A DNA stretch of 64,000 bases, from the NCBI RefSeq assembly GCF_003367235.1, contig NZ_QRGP01000001.1, forward strand, positions 1,550,001 to 1,614,000, given 5' to 3'. The position numbers were made by a program, and so were the translations under genes. Shown in pieces: positions 1 through 8,334 of the stretch; the first letter of the stretch is position 1, and every line of letters starts with the position of its first letter. Origin of the DNA: Sphingorhabdus pulchriflava (GTDB lineage: Bacteria; Pseudomonadota; Alphaproteobacteria; Sphingomonadales; Sphingomonadaceae). Below the pieces are notes generated by a model. That model saw nothing but the letters and a program-made list of their open reading frames with translations, did no database searches and had not been told where the DNA came from.

Positions 1-513
1 CACGCGCGGATCACAAACAAGCTTTTGTGTATTGACCCATTCGCGCAGCAGCGCATCATCATTCGCGAGCAACCGGACCAACCGCTGGTCGGCATCAACA
101 CACATTGTACGGAATTTAAGGCATTCGAAAATCTTGCCACCAAGGCCTACGCGCCGATGCGCAAAAAATACGGGACCGCGTTCGAACAATAGCAAGAAAA
201 TCGTAATGAAGGCCAATACCGGAAGCAGCACGACAAGCAGGGCAGCGGCGGCGATGACATCCACTATCCTGCTAGCCGAGGGCAAAATTTGTTTTGGCCG
301 CTCCGCGTGGTCGGGATAGACGCCAACCTGTGTTTCGCTTTGGATAAGCGCCGCGTCTGCAGCACTTACATCGTTAGATGCTACCAACGGCCGTGTATCG
401 CCAATGTCCAAATAGAGCGAGCGGTCGGCAATCGGTTCGAGGCGCTCTGCCTCCGCGGTCATGATTTCGATTCCTGCTTCGGTGGAATTACGCATTTGCT
501 CCAACATTTTCAT
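1..513 (-). CDS. Partial undecaprenyl-phosphate sugar-phosphate transferase (3' end beyond window)
   Basis: The first 171 codons are present and the frame is open to the window edge. After a soluble N-terminal stretch of about 80 residues there is one hydrophobic segment (residues about 82-107). It is followed by the hallmark of bacterial sugar transferases (WbaP/ExoY/PssY type): GPVFFAHRRVG, then GGKIF and KFRTM. Enzymes of this family load the first sugar phosphate onto undecaprenyl phosphate at the inner face of the cytoplasmic membrane and so start exopolysaccharide repeat synthesis. The ATG at 511-513 follows a GGGG run. The gene is divergent from the Wza-like export gene, fitting a polysaccharide locus. 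The specific sugar cannot be told. Family call is firm from the motif; the C-terminal catalytic part is not visible. Confidence 0.85.
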   Translation of the reverse strand, partial: MKMLEQMRNSTEAGIEIMTAEAERLEPIADRSLYLDIGDTRPLVASNDVSAADAALIQSETQVGVYPDHAERPKQILPSASRIVDVIAAAALLVVLLPVLAFITIFLLLFERGPVFFAHRRVGLGGKIFECLKFRTMCVDADQRLVRLLANDDALLREWVNTQKLVCDPRV

Positions 514-747
514 TGCCCCGGTTTGCGCGACCACGCTCGGCTTTTCTGACCGTTCAACTAGTAAGGAAAACTGCTCAAAAACCGAGGCAGATACAAACGG
601 TCAAAGGTTGTAACCCGAGTCTATCCCGATGGACTAAGAACCGGCGAATTGGTTCGGGATCCCATTCCCCTACTTAGTAATGGCGCGCGCAAGCCATCCA
701 TTTTATGCATTGGACATATGGGCTGATTGAGCAACTGCACCCAAGCT

Positions 748-1386
748 ATGGACGACAATATGATTGACATGAACGACGCTTCTTTCCGCAAAATCGCATT
801 TCTGGCGGTTTCCAGATTTGTACCTCCTTTGTCTGCGATCGGAGCTGGTTTGCTTCTGGCATCCTGCGCGACGTCAGATTTACCCCGGGTGTCGGTTGCA
901 GATGCCAATGCCGGACTGGTCCAGGGTTATCGCATTGCAGGCGGCGACAAGCTCAAAGTGACCGTGTTCGACGAGCCGACCCTGACCGGTGAATTCAGTG
1001 TCGGATTGGATGGCAGCCTGTCGCTGCCGCTGATTAATGCCATGCAAGCCAGCGGGCAGACGCCTGGCGAACTTTCAGCCAAGATAACGTCCGCACTCGC
1101 AGCAGGAGGTTATGTGCTTTCACCGCGCGTTTCGGTTGAGGTCGCGCAGCATCGGCCATTTTACATATTGGGCGAAGTAAATGCTCCGGGCGAATATCCC
1201 TATATCGGTGACCTGACGGTTGAGCAGGCAATTGCCAAGGCGCAAGGCTATTCTGCACGAGCTAACAAGTCGGAAGTGGTGTTGCGACGCCAAGGTTGGG
1301 CTGAAGGCCGTAAAGTGCGGCTTGGTTCAACGCCGCTGTTGATCGCTCCCGGTGACACGATCACGGTTCAGGAAGCGTTTTTCTGA
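748..1386 (+). CDS. Wza-like polysaccharide export lipoprotein
   Basis: About 212 residues. A hydrophobic signal ending in a lipobox (LLASC) is followed by a Poly_export domain (GYRIAGGDKLKVTVFDEP) and one SLBB-type segment (FYILGEVNAPGEYPY). Members of this family form the outer-membrane/periplasmic channel that exports exopolysaccharide. The protein is short, as in alphaproteobacterial GumB/ExoF-like exporters, with a single SLBB. Start choice is uncertain: ATG at 748, 760 and 769 are in frame, and a TTG lies at 727; none has a convincing ribosome site. The 769 start would give the most compact signal peptide. It is divergent from the sugar transferase across a gap of about 230 bases that must hold both promoters. 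Confidence 0.85.
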   Translation: MDDNMIDMNDASFRKIAFLAVSRFVPPLSAIGAGLLLASCATSDLPRVSVADANAGLVQGYRIAGGDKLKVTVFDEPTLTGEFSVGLDGSLSLPLINAMQASGQTPGELSAKITSALAAGGYVLSPRVSVEVAQHRPFYILGEVNAPGEYPYIGDLTVEQAIAKAQGYSARANKSEVVLRRQGWAEGRKVRLGSTPLLIAPGDTITVQEAFF

Positions 1387-1658
1387 CCGATATAGATGCC
1401 GCAGTCGGCATCAATTTCGCGCAAGGCTACCTATGGTTTTTGTAAGGATTAATCCATTTTGACTATGCCATTCGGCATGTTGACTCGGTTGTAAACCAAG
1501 GTTAGGCTCCAAATTGTTAATGCTTTGTTTAGGTTATCGCGCCGTCAGAGTCGCTAGCCACTAGCTTGCCCAGAACAGGCTTTTCGAGTCGCCAAAGCTG
1601 CATCGAACTTCGGCTTAATTGCTGAGCTTCATTGCTAACATGTGGTGACTAGGAAACT
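1387..1658. other. Intergenic region with small inverted repeat
   Basis: 272 bases without a gene, AT-richer than its surroundings. A short inverted repeat ATGCC-attc-GGCAT lies at 1465-1478, flanked by two TTGAC words, and could be a promoter or operator for the downstream regulator. No T-tailed terminator is evident after the export gene. Confidence 0.3.
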
Positions 1659-2372
1659 TTGGGGGCAAAATTGCGGATAGATGTGTGTCTGATTAGTTCG
1701 AACGACATTTCCAGAGAGGGGATGACGTTGATTCTCGAAAAGGATGGCTTCAACGTCGTCCATTCTTGGGAATCGATTGACGAACTTGAACCGGTAAAAT
1801 CCTCCAATGATTTTATCACTATCCTCGATTGCGGTTCGTCGGCCAGCCAGGTTGACGCAGTCGAACGCGCCAGGAACACCCTCCCCAGTTCCCGCTTGGT
1901 AGTTGTGTCCGAACAATTTGATCTGAAGACGGTGATAGATTGCTTCAGCGCGGGGGTACAAGGCTACATTATCAAATCTGGAAGATCGACGCGGATGCTG
2001 GCGGCCCTAAGGCTTGTCGCGCTCGGCGAGAAGGTTGTGCCATCCGATTTCATCGATACGATCAGCGAGTCCGGAGTAGAGCGCCCCATCGGTTCAGATT
2101 TCGATCTTGAACGCGAGGAAGCGAAACTTTCTCCACGCGAGTTGGATGTGCTCTGCTGCCTGATGGCCGGCTATTCAAACAAAGTAATCGCGCGAAAACT
2201 GGACGTCTGCGAAGCAACGGTGAAAGTGCATGTCAAAGCCATCCTGCGCAAACTGCACGTTCACAATCGTACCCAGGCAGCGTTGTGGGCCAACACGCAT
2301 GGCATCAATGAAATGTTCCCGATTTCTGATTCTGCTCTGATCGTCCCAAAGTCAGAAGAAGTTCTAGCTTAA
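1659..2372 (+). CDS. Orphan LuxR/NarL-type regulator with degenerate receiver
   Basis: 237 residues: an N-terminal receiver-like domain (about 1-125) and a C-terminal GerE/LuxR helix-turn-helix (about 150-215, LSPRELDVLCCLMAGYSNKV then VKVHVKAILRKL). Compared with NarL-type receivers the acidic pair near the N-terminus is replaced by Ser-Ser (LISSNDISREG), while an Asp at about residue 57 (ILDCG) and the Lys in GYIIKSG remain. Phosphorylation may therefore be impaired or absent. Start is TTG, either 1659 (after AGGAAAC) or 1671 (after GGGGG). No cognate kinase is adjacent. Its position next to export and wall-hydrolase genes suggests it controls polysaccharide synthesis, which is inference. 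It converges with the wall hydrolase, overlapping by 4 bases. Confidence 0.8.
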   Translation: MGAKLRIDVCLISSNDISREGMTLILEKDGFNVVHSWESIDELEPVKSSNDFITILDCGSSASQVDAVERARNTLPSSRLVVVSEQFDLKTVIDCFSAGVQGYIIKSGRSTRMLAALRLVALGEKVVPSDFIDTISESGVERPIGSDFDLEREEAKLSPRELDVLCCLMAGYSNKVIARKLDVCEATVKVHVKAILRKLHVHNRTQAALWANTHGINEMFPISDSALIVPKSEEVLA

Positions 2373-3652
2373 CTTTTCCTATCGCGAAGCAGTCTGGCGA
2401 GTTCCCGGTCAACACTGGGTAGACACTGGCTATTGGCAGGTCGCTCGACCTTGTCGCAATCCCACAATGCGATCTCTATTCCCGAAGCAGCATCCCGAAC
2501 AAAAACGAAAATTGGCTTCTCGCGATCGCCTGGCGATATCGCGCTGTTGCGGGCCGTTAGCTCTTGAGTTTCATAGGCCAGAACGCGACAACCAGTTTGC
2601 CCCGCACATTTTCCGAGAGCCGAAACCGCCCAGCGGCCACTTGGCGACGCCCGGTCGACTGCCAGGAAGATGGAACCGTCGGCTTTTGGAGCGGGCGCGG
2701 CCGAAGCAACGTCCAACAGCCTTGATTCAGGCTGTGTCAGCGGTGCGGTGGACGCTGCCATGGCGGTCGCAGTCATTTGGGCTTCGGCCGCTATGCTTGC
2801 AGCCGGCAGAACGTCGGGTTGGCGAACATTCTGGTAACTGAGTAGTGAAAACGCAGCCTCGCTTGCGGAACTTGGTCGTCCTGAAAGGGCTCCACGCATC
2901 CCGGGCCAACGATAGAAAATATGCGGGCCAACCTTGTGCAGGCGGACCAGCTTGCTGCTCCACCACGGCATGACATAATCGGCGTGGTAATGCGTCGCCT
3001 GCGAGACCTCCGGATATATCGGGCTTTTCAGAGCTAGTGTTGCAATGGCGCGCGCGCGCGCCATTGCCGCCGCAGAAGGTTGTCGGCGCACCATCGAACC
3101 GTCGCATGTGAAAGAAAACTGGCAGCCGGTGGCACGGTGTGAACCCTCGAACACAACCCCGCAAACAGATTTGGGAAAACTGGGATGGGCGACCCGGTTC
3201 AGCACCACTTGCATCACCGACCGCTGGCCGTCGAGATCATTGCCTGCTTCATACCAGGCAGCAAGTGCCAGGCAGTCGATCGCGCGATCACGGTCGCCGA
3301 CCGGGCCCAAAAACTGAAGCTGCGCGGCGAATCCGTTGTTTGTCTCGATCAAGGGCTTCGCAGTTTGCGTGAAAGTGCTTACTGCCGCAGCAGCAGGAGA
3401 AATGACCGCTAGGCGCAAAGCATCGACAACAATATGCGTGGGGCTAGCCCTGTCCACCGTTGACGAAGCTGAATGCAAGCTCGATTGATAGGCGGGCAGC
3501 AATAACAGCCCGAAAAATATGGGCAGGATCCATGCAAATCGCCCCGCGAATTGCGCGAATGGAGGTCGATATGCGACGATGTCTTTAACCTCTTCGGCCA
3601 ATTCGCTTGTCTCGCTAAAATTCGCTCTGCCAGTGTTGTGAATATAGCCCAT
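2369..3652 (-). CDS. Cell wall hydrolase, SleB family
   Basis: 427 residues. An N-terminal cytoplasmic stretch is followed by one membrane segment (about residues 41-57), then a periplasmic part. The Hydrolase_2/SleB domain spans roughly residues 120-255. Recognisable pieces are DCLALAAWYEAGND, the segment VMQVVLNRV, a Cys-rich stretch CQFSFTCDG, and THYHADYVMPWW. The Glu in AWYEAG is the expected catalytic residue of this lytic-type family. The C-terminal 170 residues are low-complexity and unassigned. Likely role: peptidoglycan remodelling at the inner-membrane face of the periplasm, perhaps to make room for polysaccharide export. It lies downstream of the acyltransferase gene on the same strand, 80 bases away. 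Confidence 0.8.
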   Translation of the reverse strand: MGYIHNTGRANFSETSELAEEVKDIVAYRPPFAQFAGRFAWILPIFFGLLLLPAYQSSLHSASSTVDRASPTHIVVDALRLAVISPAAAAVSTFTQTAKPLIETNNGFAAQLQFLGPVGDRDRAIDCLALAAWYEAGNDLDGQRSVMQVVLNRVAHPSFPKSVCGVVFEGSHRATGCQFSFTCDGSMVRRQPSAAAMARARAIATLALKSPIYPEVSQATHYHADYVMPWWSSKLVRLHKVGPHIFYRWPGMRGALSGRPSSASEAAFSLLSYQNVRQPDVLPAASIAAEAQMTATAMAASTAPLTQPESRLLDVASAAPAPKADGSIFLAVDRASPSGRWAVSALGKCAGQTGCRVLAYETQELTARNSAISPGDREKPIFVFVRDAASGIEIALWDCDKVERPANSQCLPSVDRELARLLRDRKS

Positions 3653-3734
3653 GTCGTCATGCCATGGCCAAGACCATTCGGGTTAATATGCGGTGGTCCT
3701 CGGCATAACCCTTTTGGGCAGATAATCACGGTCA

Positions 3735-4817
3735 CTACCGCCCCGGCAGAGCGGTACCGGTCCACAAACGTTCGACCGACTTTCGAGGATAGGCGTTGAT
3801 AGCGGCAGGCAACACACGCTCTGCAAAGCCCAATATGGTGGCATGGCCTGCACGGGCACGGGCTGCGAAACTTCCTTGTTGACAGACCGACCCTTTAACC
3901 ATCGGAATCAACCGGTCGGCAAACAGCGTTTTGTAACGATCATCACCTTTGCCGAAATCGATCGTGCATATTCCCTCGATAGCCGCTTGGCGCGCGCAAC
4001 GGTCGATCAACTGCAACCCCGGACTGTAGCGCTGGACCCGAAGGTCATAAGCGGGGAACCACCAATGAAGGACGCCGTTTGAGACAATCCCGAAATGTGC
4101 TGCGACCGGTTCCTCCCCTGCGTAAAGCACGCTGAGCGCACCGCAAAAGCCTGGACTCCCAACATTTCGAAGGCCCCGAAGAACTTCTCCCTGCCAGCCG
4201 ATGCAATAGTCCGCGCGCAGCCCCATGCGGCGATAGAGTGTGTTGCGCATCTCGACATGCAAATCGAAGGCTTGGTCAGACTCACTCGAAAACTCGCAAC
4301 GAACCGCGCCTATTTCTCGTTCCATCTTGCGCAATTTTCGGGACATATCGCGTTGCCCACGCCGCCACGAATCGCCCTTTGCTGCGATAGATGCTTCATA
4401 GCCCGCGCTGAGATCCATTTGTGGTGATGCCAGGCTGGTATCCGCAGATTGCATCCCGAGCGCGAATTGCAATGGCAGGTGGTCGAAGTCATAGGCGTCG
4501 AGCGCGGCGGCGCGCAGCAAGCCCGGTTCCGCAAGCACGCGGCCGGGTTCGAGAATGGCGCCGTGATAATCGTTCAAATGTCCGCCAATCGGTTTCGCAA
4601 CGCGGCCCCGCACGCGGTGGAACGGAAGAAATCCGACAATCCGCCCGTCCTGTTCAAATATCGCCACCTCTGCGTCCCGTCGGACTTTGCCGACGGCCAT
4701 CGCAAAGTGCGGCGAATAGAAAGGGCTAGCATAAATTGAGTTGGTCTCACGCAATTGCTCCCACCGCCGGATACAATCGGCGTCGAGTTCTTGAGTAGAT
4801 ATAAGCGAGGCTTTCAT
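3735..4817 (-). CDS. CelD/BcsL-type GNAT acyltransferase
   Basis: About 360 residues. It matches the BioF2-like/CelD GNAT family seen in exopolysaccharide loci: FLPFHRVRGRVAKPIGGHLNDYHGAI near the N-terminus (shown here only in part), a basic RKLRKMEREIG helix, and a C-terminal half with HFGIVSNGVLHWWFPAYD and IDFGKGDDRYK. These enzymes are thought to acylate sugars or amino groups of nascent polysaccharide in the cytosol. I prefer the ATG at 4817 over an upstream GTG at 4928, because the extra 37 residues look non-coding and homologs begin near this Met. No signal peptide or membrane segment is seen. Substrate unknown. Confidence 0.75.
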   Translation of the reverse strand: MKASLISTQELDADCIRRWEQLRETNSIYASPFYSPHFAMAVGKVRRDAEVAIFEQDGRIVGFLPFHRVRGRVAKPIGGHLNDYHGAILEPGRVLAEPGLLRAAALDAYDFDHLPLQFALGMQSADTSLASPQMDLSAGYEASIAAKGDSWRRGQRDMSRKLRKMEREIGAVRCEFSSESDQAFDLHVEMRNTLYRRMGLRADYCIGWQGEVLRGLRNVGSPGFCGALSVLYAGEEPVAAHFGIVSNGVLHWWFPAYDLRVQRYSPGLQLIDRCARQAAIEGICTIDFGKGDDRYKTLFADRLIPMVKGSVCQQGSFAARARAGHATILGFAERVLPAAINAYPRKSVERLWTGTALPGR

Positions 4818-4858
4818 TCGGTCACGATACCCCAATGCGGGAGCTGCCCACGGAATAG

Positions 4859-5200
4859 CCTGCAACAGACGATCCCGCCATTGCGCAAAAGTCGCATCCA
4901 AATGACGATGAGCGATGTCCCTTCCCACTTACCCCCGAAATACTCGAAGCCGACATTACCTACTTTGGGGACATACCAATGCCTGTTTGGCAATCGCCGT
5001 CGGTCGATAGATATCTGCCGCTGTACGATGCAGTTGTCTGAGAGTTTTTTGTCGGGTTGTTTGGCCGTCGTCCCAGAGTCATCCATGGTGAAATCAAGAA
5101 GAGCAACTTCGTCCAATTGTGCAGAGCACACATGACAGTGGTCGTCGAACTCTTAGGTGAATTCCTCGACTCGGAGACGCACGTGGACATCAGTGAGTAG
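4859..5200 (+). pseudogene. Possible degraded coding remnant with in-frame TGA
   Basis: The gap between the acyltransferase and the fatty-acid hydroxylase (4818-5249) holds no intact gene. One plus-strand frame is open for 60 codons (4859-5038), has a TGA at 5039-5041, and is open again for 52 codons to TAG at 5198. Both halves have protein-like composition, with pieces such as ITYFGDIPMPVWQSP and VVVELLGEFLDSETHVDI. No family is recognised and no good start precedes the first half. It may be a dead gene or chance. Confidence 0.25.
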
Positions 5201-5249
5201 AAGTAATGGTGAACCTACAGCGAAAATCGCCCATTGAAAGCGTGTGAAA

Positions 5250-6245
5250 ATGAAAGAGGCAATCTACCTCATTGATTCAATCCCATCATTTGCCTTCACA
5301 TGGACGACCTTTTTTTGCGCCGGGATAATCCTGTTTTTGCTGAGATACAGAAAACGGATTGTCGCTTTCTCGATTCAAGATGCGCTCAAGACCTGCATTC
5401 CCTTCGATATTCGTCGATCACAGAGCTTTCATACAGATTTGAAGGTTTATCTCATCAGGAAGCTGACAGATTTCGCTTTTCTGATCCCGGGAACCTATGT
5501 GCTTTTTCTTGTCTCTAATGGACTATTTGACACGCTGTCTGCGCTCGACGGGACACATTCGTCAGATCGAACCTCGCCAGCACTGGTCCTTGGCGTAGCA
5601 AGTGTGTTGATCGTTGCAGCCGAGTTCAACGCGTTTCTCTGGCACTATTTTGAGCACAAGATACCCTTTCTTTGGGAATTACATAAGGTTCATCATTCTG
5701 CGGATAATCTGAATCCTCTTACAAACCACCGCGCGCATTCAATCGTGCAAGTTGGCAAATATGCAATGAAGGGCTGTATCAGCGGCGTTCCGACTGGACT
5801 GTTTATGCATTATTACGGCTTTGGATTTATTGAACTGTTGGCAATTGCAGCGATTGCCAACAAGCTTTTGACCGTTGCCACGCTCGATGTGCTGCGCCAC
5901 TCCCATGTGCCTTTGCGGTTCGGCCTATTGGAAGGGGTATTCATCAGTCCACACATGCACCAAATTCATCACTCCAGCCTCGAAGCGCATTGGGACAAGA
6001 ATTTTGGTACCAACCTGGCCATTTTCGATTGGATGTTCGGTACCGCCTATCGTCCGTACAAGGGTGAAGTGATGGTCAACGGGATCTATGGCTATAGTCC
6101 CGAACAGCTCCAGGAGTTCCATTCTCTGAGGGGAACTTATTGGGATCCTCTAGTCCGAAGCTTCGAGTGTCTTAAGCGCTCCCTTAGGCCAGCTTCGGAA
6201 ACGACAGTCTGCTTCGATGCTAAGATTGAGCACGCTGAAAAATGA
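5250..6245 (+). CDS. Membrane fatty acid hydroxylase / sterol desaturase family protein
   Basis: About 331 residues with several hydrophobic segments (about 14-33, 70-90, 110-135, 190-215). The di-iron histidine clusters of the fatty-acid hydroxylase superfamily are present: WHYFEH, then HKVHHSADNLNPLTNHRAH, then HMHQIHHSS. These enzymes oxidise or desaturate lipid chains at the membrane using O2. The ATG at 5250 is preceded 6 bases earlier by an in-frame GTG; both lie after a weak GAAAG. Placed at the head of the aldolase/ligase operon, it could hydroxylate a lipid carrier or a lipid substituent, but this is inference from position only; 180 bases separate it from the next gene. Confidence 0.85.
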   Translation: MKEAIYLIDSIPSFAFTWTTFFCAGIILFLLRYRKRIVAFSIQDALKTCIPFDIRRSQSFHTDLKVYLIRKLTDFAFLIPGTYVLFLVSNGLFDTLSALDGTHSSDRTSPALVLGVASVLIVAAEFNAFLWHYFEHKIPFLWELHKVHHSADNLNPLTNHRAHSIVQVGKYAMKGCISGVPTGLFMHYYGFGFIELLAIAAIANKLLTVATLDVLRHSHVPLRFGLLEGVFISPHMHQIHHSSLEAHWDKNFGTNLAIFDWMFGTAYRPYKGEVMVNGIYGYSPEQLQEFHSLRGTYWDPLVRSFECLKRSLRPASETTVCFDAKIEHAEK

Positions 6246-6427
6246 CGACGTGATAGGGTGGCGCTTTCTTCTCCTGTCAATGATGGTGCGCGCAGCTAAC
6301 CACTTCGGATTGACCCCTATGTTTCCTTCATCCTCATCAACGGCGGCACTAATATGGCTGCATTCGGAGCCAATATTGGAGCTCTGCAAATTCGCCATCC
6401 CGACCAAGCATGAATGTGAGGCAGTCC

Positions 6428-7219
6428 ATGAAACTCGACGAGCAACAGTTGGTTGGCAACAAGTTTGAGGAGGCGCAGGCAGCTCTGGCGACGGGTCCGG
6501 ACGAGCCATCCCCGACCAAACCGAAATCTTCGGAAATGACGCCGGGGCCGGGTTATATGATCCGCACTGAATTTCCGCGCCTGTCACAGGAATTCATAGA
6601 GCAATTCAGGGAGTTCGAAACCGCGGATGTCTCGGACGTGCTCAATCGGCTCTATGCCATGAACGGTGCAATCCGCAACCAGACCAACGACAAGGAACTG
6701 CTCGGTACCGCTTGCACCGTAAAGCTCTATCCGGGGGACAATCTGATGGTCCACAAGGCGCTCGATATCGCCAAACCCGGTGACATCGTTGTGGTGGATT
6801 GTAGCGGAGCGATGTCGAATGCGGTACTGGGCGACCTGGTTGCCAACAAATCGATACATCGCAAGATAGCCGGTTATGTGATCGACGGACTGATCCGCGA
6901 CCTGGACGGTATCAAGGAAACAGGTCTGCCGGTTTATGCCCGCGGAGTTACTCCTTTCGGGCCGCTGCATCGTGGCCCGGGGGAAATCAATACCCCAATT
7001 TGTTGCGGCGGTGTGGTGGTCAATCCGGGCGATATCATCAAAGCCGACACCACAGGGATCGCGGTTATACCGCGCGGTTTTGCCGACGAAATCATCCAGC
7101 GTCTGCAAGCGAGTAAGGCACGTCTCGCTGAATATGTTGCGAGCGTGAAGCGAGGCGACTTCTCCAACGCATGGGTCGATGAACAGCTGCGGGAAAACGG
7201 GTGCGCGATCTGCAATTGA
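6428..7219 (+). CDS. RraA / HMG-aldolase family protein
   Basis: About 263 residues. The RraA-like fold shows GDIVVVDCSGAMSNAVLGDL, the substrate/metal segment AGYVIDGLIRDLDGI with the Arg-Asp pair of the aldolase subgroup, and the Gly-rich GGVVVNPGDII. Family members are either RNase E regulators or metal-dependent 4-hydroxy-4-methyl-2-oxoglutarate / 4-carboxy-4-hydroxy-2-oxoadipate aldolases that release pyruvate or oxaloacetate. Retention of the RD pair and the metabolic neighbours favour an aldolase or decarboxylase. Its N-terminal 50 residues are an extra, polar, probably disordered extension. Start at 6428 (GAGG 6-7 bases upstream) is preferred to ATG 6410. First gene of a translationally coupled operon. 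Confidence 0.75.
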   Translation: MKLDEQQLVGNKFEEAQAALATGPDEPSPTKPKSSEMTPGPGYMIRTEFPRLSQEFIEQFREFETADVSDVLNRLYAMNGAIRNQTNDKELLGTACTVKLYPGDNLMVHKALDIAKPGDIVVVDCSGAMSNAVLGDLVANKSIHRKIAGYVIDGLIRDLDGIKETGLPVYARGVTPFGPLHRGPGEINTPICCGGVVVNPGDIIKADTTGIAVIPRGFADEIIQRLQASKARLAEYVASVKRGDFSNAWVDEQLRENGCAICN

Positions 7220-8334
7220 GCCCCAGCCAGCGCCTGCCGCGGCAATTCCAGCTAAAACTTCCATCGACCGCGATGCAAGTCTGGCTCCGCAATCGTCGTC
7301 GGCTCACTGATATCGGGGGCATATTCGAACGGCGTCGCTTCCAGCTAATCCGCAAACGCTTCTATGATGAGCTGTGGCGCGATGCCGCGTGCGAAGTCGG
7401 AGCAGAAATTGTCACATTGCCCGGCGGACTGAAGCGGATAAGTCGAGGCAGCCTGCAGACATTTGTAGATAAATCTGAAATCATGCTCGACAGCGCAATC
7501 GTTTCGCGCTTGCTGCTGAACAAAGCGATCGTATTCGAATTGCTCGCAGCGAAAGGCTTGCGCGTACCGCAGCGCCGGAAGTTTGACATGGACAGTCTGG
7601 AGCGAGCGGTCAACTTCCTTCGCGAGAATGGTGGACCTGTCGTTGTCAAACCGGCTGATAGGACCGGATGCGGCCATGGGGTTACGACACGGATTATCGA
7701 TCGTGATGGTCTGTTAAAAGCGGCACGCCATGCCGCCGCCTTTCACTCAGAACTGCTGGTTGAGGAACAACTGGTTGGCGCGTCTTTCCGCCTGCTGTAT
7801 CTGGATGGGATATTAATCGACGCGGTCCGTCGGGATTCGCCGGTCGTGACAGGGGATGGCCGCTCCAACCTTCGCCAACTCGTTTCAGCGGAAAACGAAC
7901 GGCGCCGGTCGGGCGAAACTATCACGGCGCTAAGCCCGCTTATGATCGACCTTGAATGCCGAAACACGTTAGCGGCTGCGGGCGTTTCGCCCTCAACCAT
8001 TCCGGCTGCTGGGCTTGAGATGATGGTCAAGCTTGCCGTCAACGAGAATGGTGCCGCACAAAATCATTTGGTGCGTGAGGAGGTTCATCCCGAAATCGTC
8101 GAAACCGGCAGCCGCATCGTCCGTGAATTTGGAATCGGTTTTGCTGGCCTTGATTTGACGGCAACGGATATCTCGCAACCGCTATCGGAAGGAAATGTCA
8201 TCTTCAACGAAATCAACGCAGGCCCGGGTATCCATCACCACTATCTGGTGTCTGATCGAAAACGGATCGCGCATGTCGCGCCGCGTATTCTCGAGCATAT
8301 GTTTTCAACCCGGCGCGGAACGATCCAAATATGA
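7201..8334 (+). CDS. ATP-grasp ligase, cyanophycin-synthetase-like
   Basis: 377 residues from the GTG at 7201, which overlaps the end of the aldolase gene; ATG 7273 is an alternative. An ATP-grasp core runs from about residue 95: VVVKPADRTGCGHGV (ATP lid), VEEQLVGASFRLLYLDG, then GDGRSNLRQLV as in cyanophycin synthetases, and the metal-binding FNEINAGPGI near the C-terminus. Such enzymes join a carboxylate to an amine through an acyl-phosphate. No Mur-ligase domain is attached, unlike true cyanophycin synthetase. Together with the second ATP-grasp enzyme next door it suggests formation of one or two amide bonds. Cytoplasmic; substrate unknown. Confidence 0.8.
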   Translation: MRDLQLSPSQRLPRQFQLKLPSTAMQVWLRNRRRLTDIGGIFERRRFQLIRKRFYDELWRDAACEVGAEIVTLPGGLKRISRGSLQTFVDKSEIMLDSAIVSRLLLNKAIVFELLAAKGLRVPQRRKFDMDSLERAVNFLRENGGPVVVKPADRTGCGHGVTTRIIDRDGLLKAARHAAAFHSELLVEEQLVGASFRLLYLDGILIDAVRRDSPVVTGDGRSNLRQLVSAENERRRSGETITALSPLMIDLECRNTLAAAGVSPSTIPAAGLEMMVKLAVNENGAAQNHLVREEVHPEIVETGSRIVREFGIGFAGLDLTATDISQPLSEGNVIFNEINAGPGIHHHYLVSDRKRIAHVAPRILEHMFSTRRGTIQI

